Assembly (NCBI GenBank): GCA_031180725.1
Contig: JAPSLO010000005.1
Coordinates: 310,001-374,000 of the forward strand
Direction of reading: 5' to 3'
DNA from: Roseomonas sp.
GTDB taxonomy: Bacteria > Pseudomonadota > Alphaproteobacteria > Acetobacterales > Acetobacteraceae
DNA length: 64,000 nucleotides
Shown: piece after piece, positions 39,935-49,333 of the stretch
Layout: each line of letters begins with the position of its first letter
Position numbering within the stretch: position 1 is the stretch's first letter
Made by a program: the position numbers and the translations under genes
Notes under the pieces: generated by a model
The model's database searches: none
What the model saw: the letters and a program-made list of their open reading frames with translations, nothing else
Told to the model about the DNA's origin: nothing

Positions 39935-40965
39935 CGCGTGCCCCCGGGCAGCTTGCGGGGATCGAAGGCGTCGCGCACCGCTTCGCCCACGAAGATCAGC
40001 AGCGTCAGCACACCGCCCAGCACCACGAAGGCGGTGATGCCAAGCCAGGGCGCCTGGAGGTTGTTCTTGCCCTGCGAGACCAGCTCGCCCAGCGAGGCCG
40101 AGCCCGGCGGCAGGCCGAAGCCCAGGAAATCCAGGCTGGCCAGGACAGTGACGGAGCCCGAGAGGATGAAGGGCAGGAAGGTCAGCGTCGCGACCATCGC
40201 ATTCGGCAGGATGTGCCGCCACATCACCACCGCATCCGAAACGCCCATCGCCTTCGCCGCACGGACATAGTCGAAATTGCGCCCGCGCAGGAATTCCGCG
40301 CGCACCACGCCGGTCAGCCCCATCCAGGAGAACAGCAGCAGGAAGATCAGCAGGGTCCAGAAGCCGGGCTCGATCACGCTGGCCAGGATGATCAGCAGGT
40401 AGAGCTGCGGCATGCCCGACCAGACCTCGATGAAGCGCTGGAAGCCCAGATCCACCCAGCCGCCATAGTACCCCTGCACCGCGCCGGCCGCGACGCCGAC
40501 GACGGAGCTCACGATGGTCAGGGTGAAGCCGAACAGCACGGAGATGCGGAAGCCGTAGATTACCCGCGCCAGCACGTCGCGGCTCTGGTCATCCGTGCCC
40601 AGCCAGTTGCGCGCCGAAGGCGGCGCCGGGGATGGCCTTCCCAGGTCCCGCACCACCGTCCGGTAGCTGTAGGGGACCAGCGGCCAGACCATCCAGCCGC
40701 CCTTCTCGGCGAATTCCTGCCGCAGCGTCTGGTCGTGCCAGTCCATCTCCAGCGGCAGGCCATCCGGCAGCACGTCGGATTCGGCGTAGCTGACCAGCAC
40801 CGGGAACAGCCAGCGATCCTCCACCTTCGCCACCAGCGGCCGGTCATTCGCGATGAACTCGGCAAAAAGCGTGAGGAGGAACAGGAAAAGGAAGATCCAG
40901 AGCGACCAGAAGCCGCGCCGGTTGGCCCGGAAATTCGCCCAGCGGCGCTGATTGATCGGGGTCAC
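39931..40965 (-). CDS. yejE: ABC importer permease (YejE-like)
   Basis: 344 aa. N-terminal transmembrane anchor ([26 protein letters not shown]), then a periplasmic loop with [21 protein letters not shown], which is the OppC-type signature, and the cytoplasmic coupling segment [25 protein letters not shown]. The [17 protein letters not shown] region is characteristic of YejE. It overlaps yejB at its start (4 bp) and yejF at its end (4 bp), so the genes are translated as a unit. Confidence 0.92.
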
Positions 40966-42077
40966 CGCCGCGCCTCGAAGTCGATGCGGGGGTCCACCAC
41001 CGTGTACATCACATCGCCCACGATCTGCATCAGCAGGCCCAGCAGGGTGAAGATGTAGAGCGTGGCGAACATGATCGGGTAGTCGCGGCGGATCGCCGCC
41101 TCGAAGCCCAGCAGGCCAAGCCCGTCCAGCGAGAAGACGATCTCCACCAGCAGCGCCCCGGTGAACAGGATGCCGATGAAGGCCGAGGGGAAGCCCGCGA
41201 TGATCAGCAGCATCGCGTTGCGGAAGACATGGCCATACAGGACCCGCGTTTCGCTGTTGCCCTTGGCGCGGGCGGTGACGACGTATTGCTTGCCGATCTC
41301 ATCCATGAAGCTGTTCTTGGTCAGCATGGTCAGGCCCGCGAAGCCGCCCACCACCAGGGCCAGCGTCGGCAGCGCCATGTGCCAGGCATAGTCCAGCGCG
41401 CGCTGCCAGAAGGGCCAGGTCTCGCTGCCGGCGCTCGCCAGGCCGCGTAGCGGGAACCACTGCAGGAAGCTGCCGCCGGCGAACAGCACCACCAGCAGGA
41501 TGGCAAAGAGGAAGCCCGGGATCGCATAGCCCACCAGCACCACGCCACTGGTCGCGACGTCGAAGCGCGACCCGTCCTTCACCGCCTTCTGGATGCCGAG
41601 TGGGATGGAGACCAGGTAGATGATCAGCGTGGACCACAGGCCGAGGCTGACGGAAACCGGCATCTTCTCGATGATCAGGTCCACGACCGGGCGGTCGCGG
41701 AACAGGCTGCGACCGAAGTCGAAGGTCAGATAGCCGCCGAGCATCTCGAAGAAGCGGACATGCGCCGGCTTGTCGAAGCCGAACATCCTCTCGATGTCGC
41801 GCACGATCGCCGGGTCCAGGCCCCGCGCGCCGCGATAGGTGCCGACCGGCCCGCCCTCGCCCGAGGAGGCCCCTGGGCCGCTGCCGCCAGGCTGGCGCGC
41901 CTCGCCACCGCCCTCGCCCGTCAGGCGGCCGAGCGTCTGGCCCTCCCCGCGCAGCTCGGCAAGCATCTGCTCCACCGGGCCGCCGGGAGCGAACTGCACC
42001 ACGGCGAAGTTGATGAGGATGATGCCGAGCAGGGTCGGCACGACCAGCAGAAGGCGGCGAAGGATATAGGCGGCCAT
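40962..42077 (-). CDS. yejB: ABC importer permease (YejB-like)
   Basis: 371 aa, OppB-type permease. Starts [38 protein letters not shown] roughly 50-residue Gly/Ser-rich insert (about 43-90) follows, similar in place to the insert in YejB. The coupling segment is [24 protein letters not shown]. It pairs with YejE to form the membrane channel. A 225-bp array of hairpins separates it from the binding-protein gene upstream. Confidence 0.92.
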   Translation of the reverse strand: MAAYILRRLLLVVPTLLGIILINFAVVQFAPGGPVEQMLAELRGEGQTLGRLTGEGGGEARQPGGSGPGASSGEGGPVGTYRGARGLDPAIVRDIERMFGFDKPAHVRFFEMLGGYLTFDFGRSLFRDRPVVDLIIEKMPVSVSLGLWSTLIIYLVSIPLGIQKAVKDGSRFDVATSGVVLVGYAIPGFLFAILLVVLFAGGSFLQWFPLRGLASAGSETWPFWQRALDYAWHMALPTLALVVGGFAGLTMLTKNSFMDEIGKQYVVTARAKGNSETRVLYGHVFRNAMLLIIAGFPSAFIGILFTGALLVEIVFSLDGLGLLGFEAAIRRDYPIMFATLYIFTLLGLLMQIVGDVMYTVVDPRIDFEARR

Positions 42078-42096
42078 GATGCGCTAGTTGTTCGCG

Positions 42097-42247
42097 GGGA
42101 GGGCGCCGCCCTCCCTACACCCCACCCGCCAAGGGGCAGCGGCCCCTTGGAACCCAGGAGTTCTCCGCACCAAAGGCGACGGGGGCTTCAGGCCCGCGTC
42201 GCCTTTGGCGCTCAACCGATCAAGGTCCAGGAGGCTAAGCCTCCTGG
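42097..42247. repeat. Four consecutive perfect hairpins between yejA and yejB
   Basis: Perfect stems: 42097-42105 with 42107-42115 (9 bp, 1-nt loop); 42129-42136 with 42143-42150 (8 bp); 42170-42181 with 42197-42208 (12 bp); 42227-42236 with 42238-42247 (10 bp, 1-nt loop). The segment CCCCACCCGCC just before the second stem recurs at the head of the array at 46.9 kb. In a polycistronic yej transcript these could stabilise or attenuate the message, lowering permease relative to binding protein. Confidence 0.75.
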
Positions 42248-42302
42248 CGAGGGGTGCAGGGGAGCAAATCCCCCCTGCCAGCAACCGGCGCGCCACGACC
42301 AC

Positions 42303-44162
42303 CTACAGCGTCCGCCGCGCTTCGGACTGGGCGCGGTCCTTGGCCGGGTCGATCCACCAGCTTTCCAGACCCAGCGCGTATTTCGGGCTGCGCTGCGGCC
42401 GCCCGAACTTGTCCCAGTAGGCGATTCGGAAGCTCTGCAGGTGCCAGTGCGGGATCAGGTAATGGTGCCACAGCAGTACCCGGTCCAGCGCCCGCGTCCG
42501 CGCCACCAGCTCCTCGCGGTCCGGCGCATTCACCACCAGCTCCACCAGATCGTCGATCGCCGGGTCGCAGATGCCTGCCACATTCCGGCTGCCCTGCTCA
42601 TTCGCCTTGGCGCAGGTGAAGAAGTCCCGCTGCTCGTTGCCCGGCGAGAGGCTCTGCGGGATCACGTCCACCGTCATGTCATAGTCGAAGGCATCCACGC
42701 GCGTCTGGTATTGTGCGGGGTCCACGCTGCGCACGCGCACGCTCATGCCCACCCGCTCCAGCGCCTGCACATAGGGCAGGGCAATGCGCTCGAAGGTGGG
42801 GCCCTGGATCAGGATCTCGAATTCGAAGGGCTGGCCGCGCCCATTCACTAGGCGGCGGTCCTGCACGCGCCAGCCGGCCTGCTGCAGCAGCGTGAGCGCG
42901 CGGCGCAGCCCTTCGCGGTTGTTGCCGCTGCCATCGGTGCGGGGCAGGCGGAATTCCTGGGTGAAGACTTCCTCCGGGATGCGGCCGCGGAAGCGTTCCA
43001 GGACCGCCAGCTCCTTGCCTTGCGGCAGGCCGGAGGATGCCAGCTCGGAATTCGAGAAGTAGCTCGCGGTGCGCGTGTAGGAGCCGTAGAACAGGTTGGC
43101 GTTCATCCACTCGAAGTCGAACAGCTCCACCAGGGCACGGCGCACGCGCACATCCTGGAACAGCGGCCGGCGGAGATTCACCACGAAGGCCTGCATGCCG
43201 GTGGGAAGCTGGTGCTTGATCTCGTCCAGCCTCACCAGGCCGCGGCGCCGCGCGGGGAAGTCGTAGGCTGTCGCCCAGTCGCGCGCGGAGTTCTCTGTGC
43301 GGAAGTCGATCTGCCCGGCCTTGAAAGCCTCCAGCGCCACCGTCGTATCGCGGAAATACTCGTAGCGATAGGCGTCGAAATTGTGGATGCCGCGCATGGA
43401 GGGGATATCGCGCGCCCACCAACCCTCCACCCGCCGATAGACCACGCTGCGACCCGCCTCGAAGCGCTCGATGCGGTAGGGGCCGGAGCCCACCGGTACA
43501 TCCAGGATGGGCCGGTTGAACTCCTTCCCCTCCCACCAGTGCTTCGGCAGCACCGGCATCTGGCCCAGGATCAGCGCCAGTTCCCGATTCTGGTCGTCCT
43601 TGAAGCGGAAGGTCACGCGGCGCTCGGCCTCGGCCACCACCTCCGTCACGTCGCCCCAGTAGGAACGGTAGAAGGGCCGGCCGTGCTGGCGCAGCGTGTT
43701 GAAGGTGAAGACCACATCCTCGGCCGTCACCGGCCGCCCGTCATGCCAGCGCGCGGCAGGGTTCAGCTCGAAGGTCACGCCCTTGCGGTCGGCCGGCAGG
43801 TCGATCCATTGCGCCAGATAGGGGTATTCGGTGCTGGCCTCGTCGCCACTGTCGCGCAGCAGCGTGTCGTAGATCAGCGTGCTGCCCACCGCCGCGGTGC
43901 CGCGGATGATGAAGGGGTTGAAGCTGTCGAAGCTGCCCAGCGCCGTCAGGGCGATCTCGCCCCCCTTCGGCGCATTCGGGTCCGCCCAGGGGAAGTGGGG
44001 GAAATCCGCCGGCAGTTCCGGCTGCCCCAGCAGCGACAGCGCATGGGTCCGTACCGCCTGCCCGGGCGCGGCGGACCCGCCGGCGGGCGTGGCGGCACGA
44101 AGCCTGGAGGCGGGGGCGATCCCCAGGACGGCGGAAAGCGAAAGCAGGTCGCGGCGTCGCAT
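42303..44162 (-). CDS. yejA: ABC importer substrate-binding protein (YejA-like, family 5)
   Basis: 619 aa, the usual YejA length. It starts with a twin-arginine-like signal (MRRRDLLSLSAVLGIAPASRLRA). The mature protein has HALSLLGQPELPADFPHFPWADPNAPKGGEIAL and SFDSFNPFIIRG, both typical of YejA, and the family 5 region HDGRPVTAEDVVFTF. It delivers its ligand (a peptide in known cases) to YejBE. Start ATG at 44162; the frame continues 12 codons upstream without strong support. Confidence 0.9.
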   Translation of the reverse strand: MRRRDLLSLSAVLGIAPASRLRAATPAGGSAAPGQAVRTHALSLLGQPELPADFPHFPWADPNAPKGGEIALTALGSFDSFNPFIIRGTAAVGSTLIYDTLLRDSGDEASTEYPYLAQWIDLPADRKGVTFELNPAARWHDGRPVTAEDVVFTFNTLRQHGRPFYRSYWGDVTEVVAEAERRVTFRFKDDQNRELALILGQMPVLPKHWWEGKEFNRPILDVPVGSGPYRIERFEAGRSVVYRRVEGWWARDIPSMRGIHNFDAYRYEYFRDTTVALEAFKAGQIDFRTENSARDWATAYDFPARRRGLVRLDEIKHQLPTGMQAFVVNLRRPLFQDVRVRRALVELFDFEWMNANLFYGSYTRTASYFSNSELASSGLPQGKELAVLERFRGRIPEEVFTQEFRLPRTDGSGNNREGLRRALTLLQQAGWRVQDRRLVNGRGQPFEFEILIQGPTFERIALPYVQALERVGMSVRVRSVDPAQYQTRVDAFDYDMTVDVIPQSLSPGNEQRDFFTCAKANEQGSRNVAGICDPAIDDLVELVVNAPDREELVARTRALDRVLLWHHYLIPHWHLQSFRIAYWDKFGRPQRSPKYALGLESWWIDPAKDRAQSEARRTL

Positions 44163-44281
44163 GGGCCAGAGTGTGGGGGTTCGCCCCGCCCCCGGCAACC
44201 GAGGAGGCCATCATGCCCCAGTCTCGGACGCCGTCACGGGCGCCATCACCAGCGCCGTGGCCGCGGGTCACCTATCGCGCA

Positions 44282-45064
44282 TCAGCCGCGCAGCAGCCGC
44301 GAGACCTCCGGCAGCAAGGCAGGGTCGCCCACGGCCAGCACCGAGCCATCGCCATCCAGCCGCAGCGGGCGCCCTGCCCAATCCGTGCAGCGGCCGCCCG
44401 CGCCTTCCACCACCGGCACCAGTGCCGCCCAGTCCCAGGGCTTCATGGTGTTGTCCACCACCACATCCACCAGCCCCAGCGCCAGCAGCCCATAGGCGTA
44501 GCAGTCGCCGCCCCAGGTGGTCCGCCGCGCCGCCGCCTTCACCGCCGCGAATCGCGGCGCCGTCTCGGCATCGAACATGTCGGGCGAGGTGCAGGAGAGC
44601 TCGGCCGCCGCCAAAGTCGGGCAGGGCCGGCAGCCCGCGGCGCCGCCCAGCGGCGACAGCAGGCGCGTGCGTTCCCCGGCCAGGCCGATCCAGCGCTCCC
44701 CGGTCACCGGCTGGTCGATGATGCCCAGCACCGGCACGCCGCGGTGGAGCAGGCCAATCAGCGTGCCGAACAGCGGCCGGCCGGTAACGAAGGCCCGGGT
44801 GCCATCGATCGGGTCCAGCACCCAGACCCACTCGGCATCCGCGCGGATGGTGCCGTATTCCTCGCCGATCACCCCGTGAGTGGGAAGACGCTCCTCCAGC
44901 AGGGCGCGGATGGCGCGCTCGGCAGCGCGGTCGGCTTCCGTCACCGGGCTGGCATCGCCCTTCGCCTCCACCATCAGGGCGGAGCGGAAGAGCGGTCGGA
45001 TGACCTGGCCGGCCAGTTCCAGCGCGGCCTCGGCAACAGGCAGGAAATCGGCGGGAGAGGTCAT
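44282..45064 (-). CDS. hisN: Histidinol-phosphatase, inositol-monophosphatase family
   Basis: 260 aa. Mg2+-dependent phosphatase. Metal ligands lie in GEEYG, WVLDPIDGTRAF and the later WDWAALVPVVEGAGG. Among this fold the segment GRPLFGTLIGLLHRGVPVLGIIDQPVTGERW and the TMKPWDWAALVPVVEGAGG end are typical of HisN, the penultimate enzyme of histidine synthesis in alphaproteobacteria; inositol-monophosphatase activity is an alternative. Start ATG at 45064. Confidence 0.88.
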   Translation of the reverse strand: MTSPADFLPVAEAALELAGQVIRPLFRSALMVEAKGDASPVTEADRAAERAIRALLEERLPTHGVIGEEYGTIRADAEWVWVLDPIDGTRAFVTGRPLFGTLIGLLHRGVPVLGIIDQPVTGERWIGLAGERTRLLSPLGGAAGCRPCPTLAAAELSCTSPDMFDAETAPRFAAVKAAARRTTWGGDCYAYGLLALGLVDVVVDNTMKPWDWAALVPVVEGAGGRCTDWAGRPLRLDGDGSVLAVGDPALLPEVSRLLRG

Positions 45065-45137
45065 GACGGGATCCTGGGAACGGAAATGTCGCCCAGGCAG
45101 GCCGGCCGAGGCTTCCCGCCCGCAGCCCCCCGGCGCC

Positions 45138-45165
45138 CTGCCGCGGCGGCGTGACGCCGCGGCAG
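45138..45165. repeat. 11-bp-arm GC hairpin
   Basis: CTGCCGCGGCG (45138-45148) and CGCCGCGGCAG (45155-45165) are perfect arms around a 6-nt loop, between the cytochrome gene and hisN. Together with the next hairpin it fills most of the intergenic region. Confidence 0.65.
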
Positions 45166-45201
45166 GAGGAATCATGAGCCCAAGACCGGCGCCAGATCCG
45201 G

Positions 45202-45237
45202 GATCCCCGCGACGTCGCGCAGCGACGTCGTGGGATC
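45202..45237 (-). terminator. Composite hairpin at the end of the cytochrome c gene
   Basis: Inner arms CGACGTCGC (45210-45218) and GCGACGTCG (45222-45230) sit inside outer arms GATCCC (45202-45207) and GGGATC (45232-45237). The outer arm overlaps the stop codon of the minus-strand cytochrome gene, so this is a likely transcript end or mRNA stabiliser. No long T-run follows. Confidence 0.6.
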
Positions 45238-45772
45238 AGGGCAGCGGCGCCGGGTTCGGCGAGAGGCTGCGCAGGAAGGCGATCACATCCGCCCGCTGGC
45301 CGGTGTTGCTGATGCCCGCGAAGGCCATGCGCGTGCCCGGAATGGCTGCGGCAGGCCGCGCCAGGAAGGCGTTCAGCGCCTCATAGTCCCAGGTCTTGTC
45401 GTGCAGCCCGCGCATCGCGGCGGAGTAGTTGAAGCCTTCCGCGTGCGCATGCGGCGAACCGATGATGCCGTAAAGGTTGGGGCCCACCCCGTTCGGCCCG
45501 CCCTGCGCGAAATTGTGGCAGGACGCGCAGAGGCGCTGCGCAACGGCCCGGCCATTGTCGGCATTCGCATTCGCCAGCAGCGGCCCGATCGGCTCCACCG
45601 TCGGCGCCGCGGGGGCGGAGGGGGCCGTGGCCGCCGGGGCGGCACCGGTCTCGATCGCCGGCCTTTCCAGCGGCTTCGGATGGATCAGCAACCCAGCGAC
45701 GACGCCGCTGACCATGAAGGTGATCCCGGCGGTCAGGACCGCGGCGGCCGCCTTGTTGAATTCCAGACTCAT
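45236..45772 (-). CDS. Membrane-anchored class I cytochrome c
   Basis: 178 aa. An uncleaved N-terminal membrane anchor (about 10-30), an Ala/Pro-rich linker (40-65) and one cytochrome c domain with CASCH (Cys82, Cys85, His86) and the axial Met149 in GTRMAFAG. The layout matches CycM-type cytochromes that shuttle electrons from the bc1 complex to terminal oxidases at the periplasmic face of the inner membrane. Start ATG at 45772. It is divergent from pheA with a 230-bp gap. Confidence 0.92.
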   Translation of the reverse strand: MSLEFNKAAAAVLTAGITFMVSGVVAGLLIHPKPLERPAIETGAAPAATAPSAPAAPTVEPIGPLLANANADNGRAVAQRLCASCHNFAQGGPNGVGPNLYGIIGSPHAHAEGFNYSAAMRGLHDKTWDYEALNAFLARPAAAIPGTRMAFAGISNTGQRADVIAFLRSLSPNPAPLP

Positions 45773-46002
45773 CCCGGAATGGACCCTTCCCGAAGCCCCA
45801 GCTGCATCCGCCCAGAATTCAGACAGGACACGCGGCGGAAGCGCCCGGATGCGCCGGCACCCCCACCGGGCACAGGCTTGCGCCCGCAACGCCCTGCCGT
45901 AAAAGCGCCCGGAACATAGAGGGCAGGCCGGAAACCGACAACCCGGCCAACATTGCGGCGCAGCACGCTTCCTGCCGCCGCGGGGATGAAGACCGAATCA
46001 CC

Positions 46003-46869
46003 ATGGCCACCAACGACACGGACCGGATCATCGCCTTCCAGGGCCTGCCCGGCGCCTATTCCGACCTGTCCTGCCGCAAGGCCTATCCCGGCTGGTCCAC
46101 CCTGCCCTGCCCCAGCTTCGAAGCCGCCATGGAAGCGGTGCGGTCCGGCGAGGCCACGCTCGCCATGCTGCCCTGCGAGAACTCCCTCGCTGGCCGGGTG
46201 CCGGACATCCACCGCCTGCTGCCCGACTCCGGCCTGCATGTGGTGGGCGAGCATTTCGAGCGGGTGGAACACTGCCTGCTGGCCCCGAAAGGCGCCACGA
46301 TCGCCAGCCTCCGGCGCGCCCACAGCCACCCGGTCGCCCTGGGCCAGGTGCTGAAACTGCTGAAGGAGCTTTCCCTGCAGCCGGTGATCGAGGCCGACAC
46401 CGCCGGCGCCGCCCACCTCATCGCCGAACGCGGCGGGGTGGAGGACGCGGCCATCGCCAGCGAACTCGCGGCCGAGATCTACGGGCTGGAGATCCTGCGC
46501 CGGAACGTCGAGGACGCCGCGCACAACACCACGCGCTTCTACGTCATGTCCCGCCGGCCCCTCAGCCCGCCCTATGAGGGCGACCACTGGGTGACCACCT
46601 TCGTCTTCCGCGTCCGCAACATCCCCGCTGCGCTGTACAAGGCGCTCGGCGGCTTCGCGACCAACGGCGTGAACATGACCAAGCTGGAAAGCTACATGGT
46701 CGAAGGCCAGTTCACCGCCACCCAGTTCCTGGCCGATGTGGACGGCCGCCCGGACGACCCCGCCCTGGCCCGCGCCCTGGAAGAACTGCACTTCTTCTCC
46801 ACTGAACTGAAGATCCTCGGCGCCTACCGCGCCCACCCGTACCGACTGGCCCAACGCGAAGGGAACTGA
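46003..46869 (+). CDS. pheA: Prephenate dehydratase
   Basis: 288 aa. Converts prephenate to phenylpyruvate in phenylalanine synthesis. The catalytic domain (1-185) has FQGLPGAYSD, LPCENSLAGRV and the essential Thr-Arg-Phe in HNTTRFYVM. The C-terminal ACT domain (about 195-280) with NIPAALYKALGGFATNGVNMTKLESY binds phenylalanine for feedback control. No chorismate mutase domain is attached. Start ATG at 46003. Confidence 0.96.
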   Translation: MATNDTDRIIAFQGLPGAYSDLSCRKAYPGWSTLPCPSFEAAMEAVRSGEATLAMLPCENSLAGRVPDIHRLLPDSGLHVVGEHFERVEHCLLAPKGATIASLRRAHSHPVALGQVLKLLKELSLQPVIEADTAGAAHLIAERGGVEDAAIASELAAEIYGLEILRRNVEDAAHNTTRFYVMSRRPLSPPYEGDHWVTTFVFRVRNIPAALYKALGGFATNGVNMTKLESYMVEGQFTATQFLADVDGRPDDPALARALEELHFFSTELKILGAYRAHPYRLAQREGN

Positions 46870-46994
46870 GGCGCGGCCGCGGGCGGAGGCGGGCCGGGTC
46901 CGTGCTTTCCGCTGTCGCTGTCGGGGAGGACTCGGCCCTCCCCGAACCCCACCCGCCCAGGCCCAGCAGGCCCCTGGCCCCCTTCAGTTCAGGC

Positions 46995-47136
46995 TTGGCG
47001 TGGAAGGCGGCTTCAAGGGCGAGCCTGTGACGCTGACGCGCCATGCCCCTTCCACGCCAACCCATGAAACAGATGTGTTTCCAAAGGTCCCAGGCCTTTG
47101 GTGGGGCGGGTCCGGGAGGGGTGAAGCCCCTCCCGG
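46995..47136. repeat. Intergenic multi-hairpin element
   Basis: Perfect stems: 46995-47007 with 47048-47060 (13 bp, long loop); 47081-47087 with 47095-47101 (7 bp); 47112-47121 with 47127-47136 (10 bp). It lies in the 291-bp convergent gap between pheA and the SAF-domain gene. The preceding CCCCACCCGCC and the CCAAAGG...CCTTTGG stem are shared with the array at 42.1 kb. Confidence 0.7.
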
Positions 47137-47160
47137 GCAGCCGGCGGCCAGAAACGCCTC

Positions 47161-48501
47161 TCAGTCGGCACCCGCCGCGGCCAAGCGCAGTGCCCTTTCG
47201 TCGTTGGCCGGGGCGGGCGGGAAGGCGGCGTCCTGTTCGGCGCGGAGGCGGTCCACCAGGCGACCGGCGGGGATTTCGACATCGGCGCGGGTGAGGACGG
47301 TGTCCTTCTTCAGCGGGCGCTTCAGGCGGCAGCCTTCCGCCAGGCCCATGGGCAGTAGGTCCTCCGCGCGGGTGATCTCGGCCGTCTCGCACTGACCGTA
47401 GGTCATGTAGCCGCCCAGGCCGTCGATGATCTCGCCGGCTTCCAGGTCGCGCTTGGCGGTCGCGACCACTTCCACGCGCGGCCCGGCGATGGGCTGGATC
47501 ACCGCATCGCCCGCCAGCACCACGCGGGCGACGGAGAGTGGCACCTCGAAGTGGCAGAGGTGGTAGGGCGTGTAGAAGGAGTAGAGCGGCCCTTCGCCCA
47601 GCTTGTAGAGGTTGAGGTAGTGGCGCTGCTTGGGGTCGTCGTGGGTGGCGATCACATAGACGCCGGGAGCGGGCTTGGCGCCCACCACATAGTCCACGAT
47701 GCCGCCGAGGCTGCGCAGCAGGTCGATGTCGTAGATCTTCGTCAGATCGTCCACATGGCCCGGGTGGTCGGCACCGATCATACCGCGCCTGGAGACGGTC
47801 ATGCCGGTGGCGTTGGCGACGATGGCCTGTTCGAAGCTGATCTTGGTGCCGTCCGCGAAGCTGGTGACCATCTGCGGGTCCTGGCCCCATTTGGCGGCGA
47901 AGGAGGCCTGGGTGGTCGGCGTGCGGTAGGGGTCCTGCAGGCCTTTGATATTGCCGCAGACCAGCGGCGTGAGGCCGATGGACTTCACGAAGCGCCAGAG
48001 ATTGAGCTGCACGCCCGGCTGGTCGCCGTCGCTGCCGGTGAAGATCACGCCGGCAGCATCGGCGTGGCGCTTCAGGATCGGCCCCACCGTGCCGTCCAGC
48101 TCGGCGTTCATGGAGACCACGTGCTTGCCCTGGGCAATGGCGGCCATGGTCACCTGCGCGCCGTGCTCCACCGCGCCGGTCACGTCCACCAGGCAGTCCA
48201 ACCTGCCGGCGGCGCAGAGCAGCAGCGGGTCGTCGGTGATCGCCGGCGTGCCCGATTCGATGGCGGCGTCGAGCGCCTGCACCGAGCTGACGCTGCGGGG
48301 CGCTTCAATACCGGCGATGCGGTAGCATTCCGCGGCGCGCGACAAGGTGCGGTTGGCGATGGCGGCCAGCACCATGCCGGGCACGGAGTTGACGATCTGG
48401 TTGGCGATGCCCTTGGCCATGAATCCGGCGCCGATCATGCCGACACGCACCGGCCGGCCTTCTTCAGCGCGCTGCGCCAGCAGGCGGTCCACGATGATCA
48501 T
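47161..48501 (-). CDS. Rossmann-fold oxidoreductase with C-terminal SAF domain
   Basis: 446 aa. The N-terminal NAD(P)-binding domain has VRVGMIGAGFMAKGIANQI and resembles homoserine-dehydrogenase-type proteins (LVDVTGAVEHGAQVTMAAI, MNAELDGTVGPIL). The C-terminal 90 residues (ATAKRDLEAGEIIDGLGG...LKKDTVLTRADVEIP) look like a SAF fold, as in antifreeze and sialic-acid or altronate enzymes. The activity is not established. It begins 43 bp after the RmlC-like gene and is probably in one transcript with it, so a role in making an unusual sugar is plausible. Confidence 0.8.
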   Translation of the reverse strand: MIIVDRLLAQRAEEGRPVRVGMIGAGFMAKGIANQIVNSVPGMVLAAIANRTLSRAAECYRIAGIEAPRSVSSVQALDAAIESGTPAITDDPLLLCAAGRLDCLVDVTGAVEHGAQVTMAAIAQGKHVVSMNAELDGTVGPILKRHADAAGVIFTGSDGDQPGVQLNLWRFVKSIGLTPLVCGNIKGLQDPYRTPTTQASFAAKWGQDPQMVTSFADGTKISFEQAIVANATGMTVSRRGMIGADHPGHVDDLTKIYDIDLLRSLGGIVDYVVGAKPAPGVYVIATHDDPKQRHYLNLYKLGEGPLYSFYTPYHLCHFEVPLSVARVVLAGDAVIQPIAGPRVEVVATAKRDLEAGEIIDGLGGYMTYGQCETAEITRAEDLLPMGLAEGCRLKRPLKKDTVLTRADVEIPAGRLVDRLRAEQDAAFPPAPANDERALRLAAAGAD

Positions 48502-48544
48502 TCTTTCCTCCGGTTCTGCGGCGCTGGAGTTGGGCCCGCGGCGC

Positions 48545-49165
48545 TCATGTCAGCCCGCGCATCTGCTCGATGCCGTGGAAGGCGGGATCGAAGGCGGGCC
48601 ACTCGGCGTCCTTGGCGGACAGCTCCGCCGGGGCGGCGGGCCAGACGATGCCGAAGCGCGGGTCGTCGTAGCGCAGGCCGCGTTCCTGCTGCGGCGCGTA
48701 GCGGGCGCTGACCAGGTAGAGCGCCTCGGTGTTCTCCACCAGCGTCAGGAAGCCATGCGCGCAGCCACGCGGCACGTACATCATCCGGCGGTTCTCCGCC
48801 GTCAGTTCCGCCCCGAACCACTGGCCGAAGCTTGGACTGTCGGGGCGCAGATCCGCCACCACGTCATAGAGCGCGCCACCGATGCAGCGCACCACCTTCA
48901 CCTCGGCCGAAGGCGGCAGCTGGTAGTGCATGCCACGCAACGTGTGCCGGCGGGTGGTCAGGGAGTTGTTGATCTGCGGAAACTGGCTCTCCAGCCCCTG
49001 GGCGGCGAACTCGTCGGCGCAGAACAGGCGCGAGAAGAAGCCGCGTTCATCCCCTCGGCGTAGCGGCTCGACCAGCCAGCAGCCATGGATCGGGGTCGGC
49101 TCGAAGCGAATCGAGCCGGCGGGCGCGGCCGGCCGCGCCGTGTCCGGGGTGGAGATGACGCTCAT
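48545..49165 (-). CDS. dTDP-4-dehydrorhamnose 3,5-epimerase-like (RmlC family) protein
   Basis: 206 aa cupin. RmlC family features: RGFFSRLFCADEF, the catalytic His region NNSLTTRRHTLRGMHYQ, YDVVADLRPDSPSFGQW, PRGCAHGFLTL and YDDPRFGIVWP. The other rhamnose genes (rmlA, rmlB, rmlD) are absent nearby, so the substrate may be a different 4-keto sugar. It precedes the SAF-domain oxidoreductase gene on the same strand. Start ATG at 49165. Confidence 0.88.
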   Translation of the reverse strand: MSVISTPDTARPAAPAGSIRFEPTPIHGCWLVEPLRRGDERGFFSRLFCADEFAAQGLESQFPQINNSLTTRRHTLRGMHYQLPPSAEVKVVRCIGGALYDVVADLRPDSPSFGQWFGAELTAENRRMMYVPRGCAHGFLTLVENTEALYLVSARYAPQQERGLRYDDPRFGIVWPAAPAELSAKDAEWPAFDPAFHGIEQMRGLT

Positions 49166-49333
49166 GCGTAGTGGTCCCTACCATCCGCCCCGGGCCACCG
49201 GAGCGAAACGCTCGCGCAAGGAAAGCGCCGCTTGCCGGACGGTTCCACCGTCTCGCGGGAAAATGTGGTCCAGCTCATCCCTGTTCCCTACCCCGTTCCC
49301 TCTGGCCGCGATCCGGCGTAGGAGGGCGCCGCC

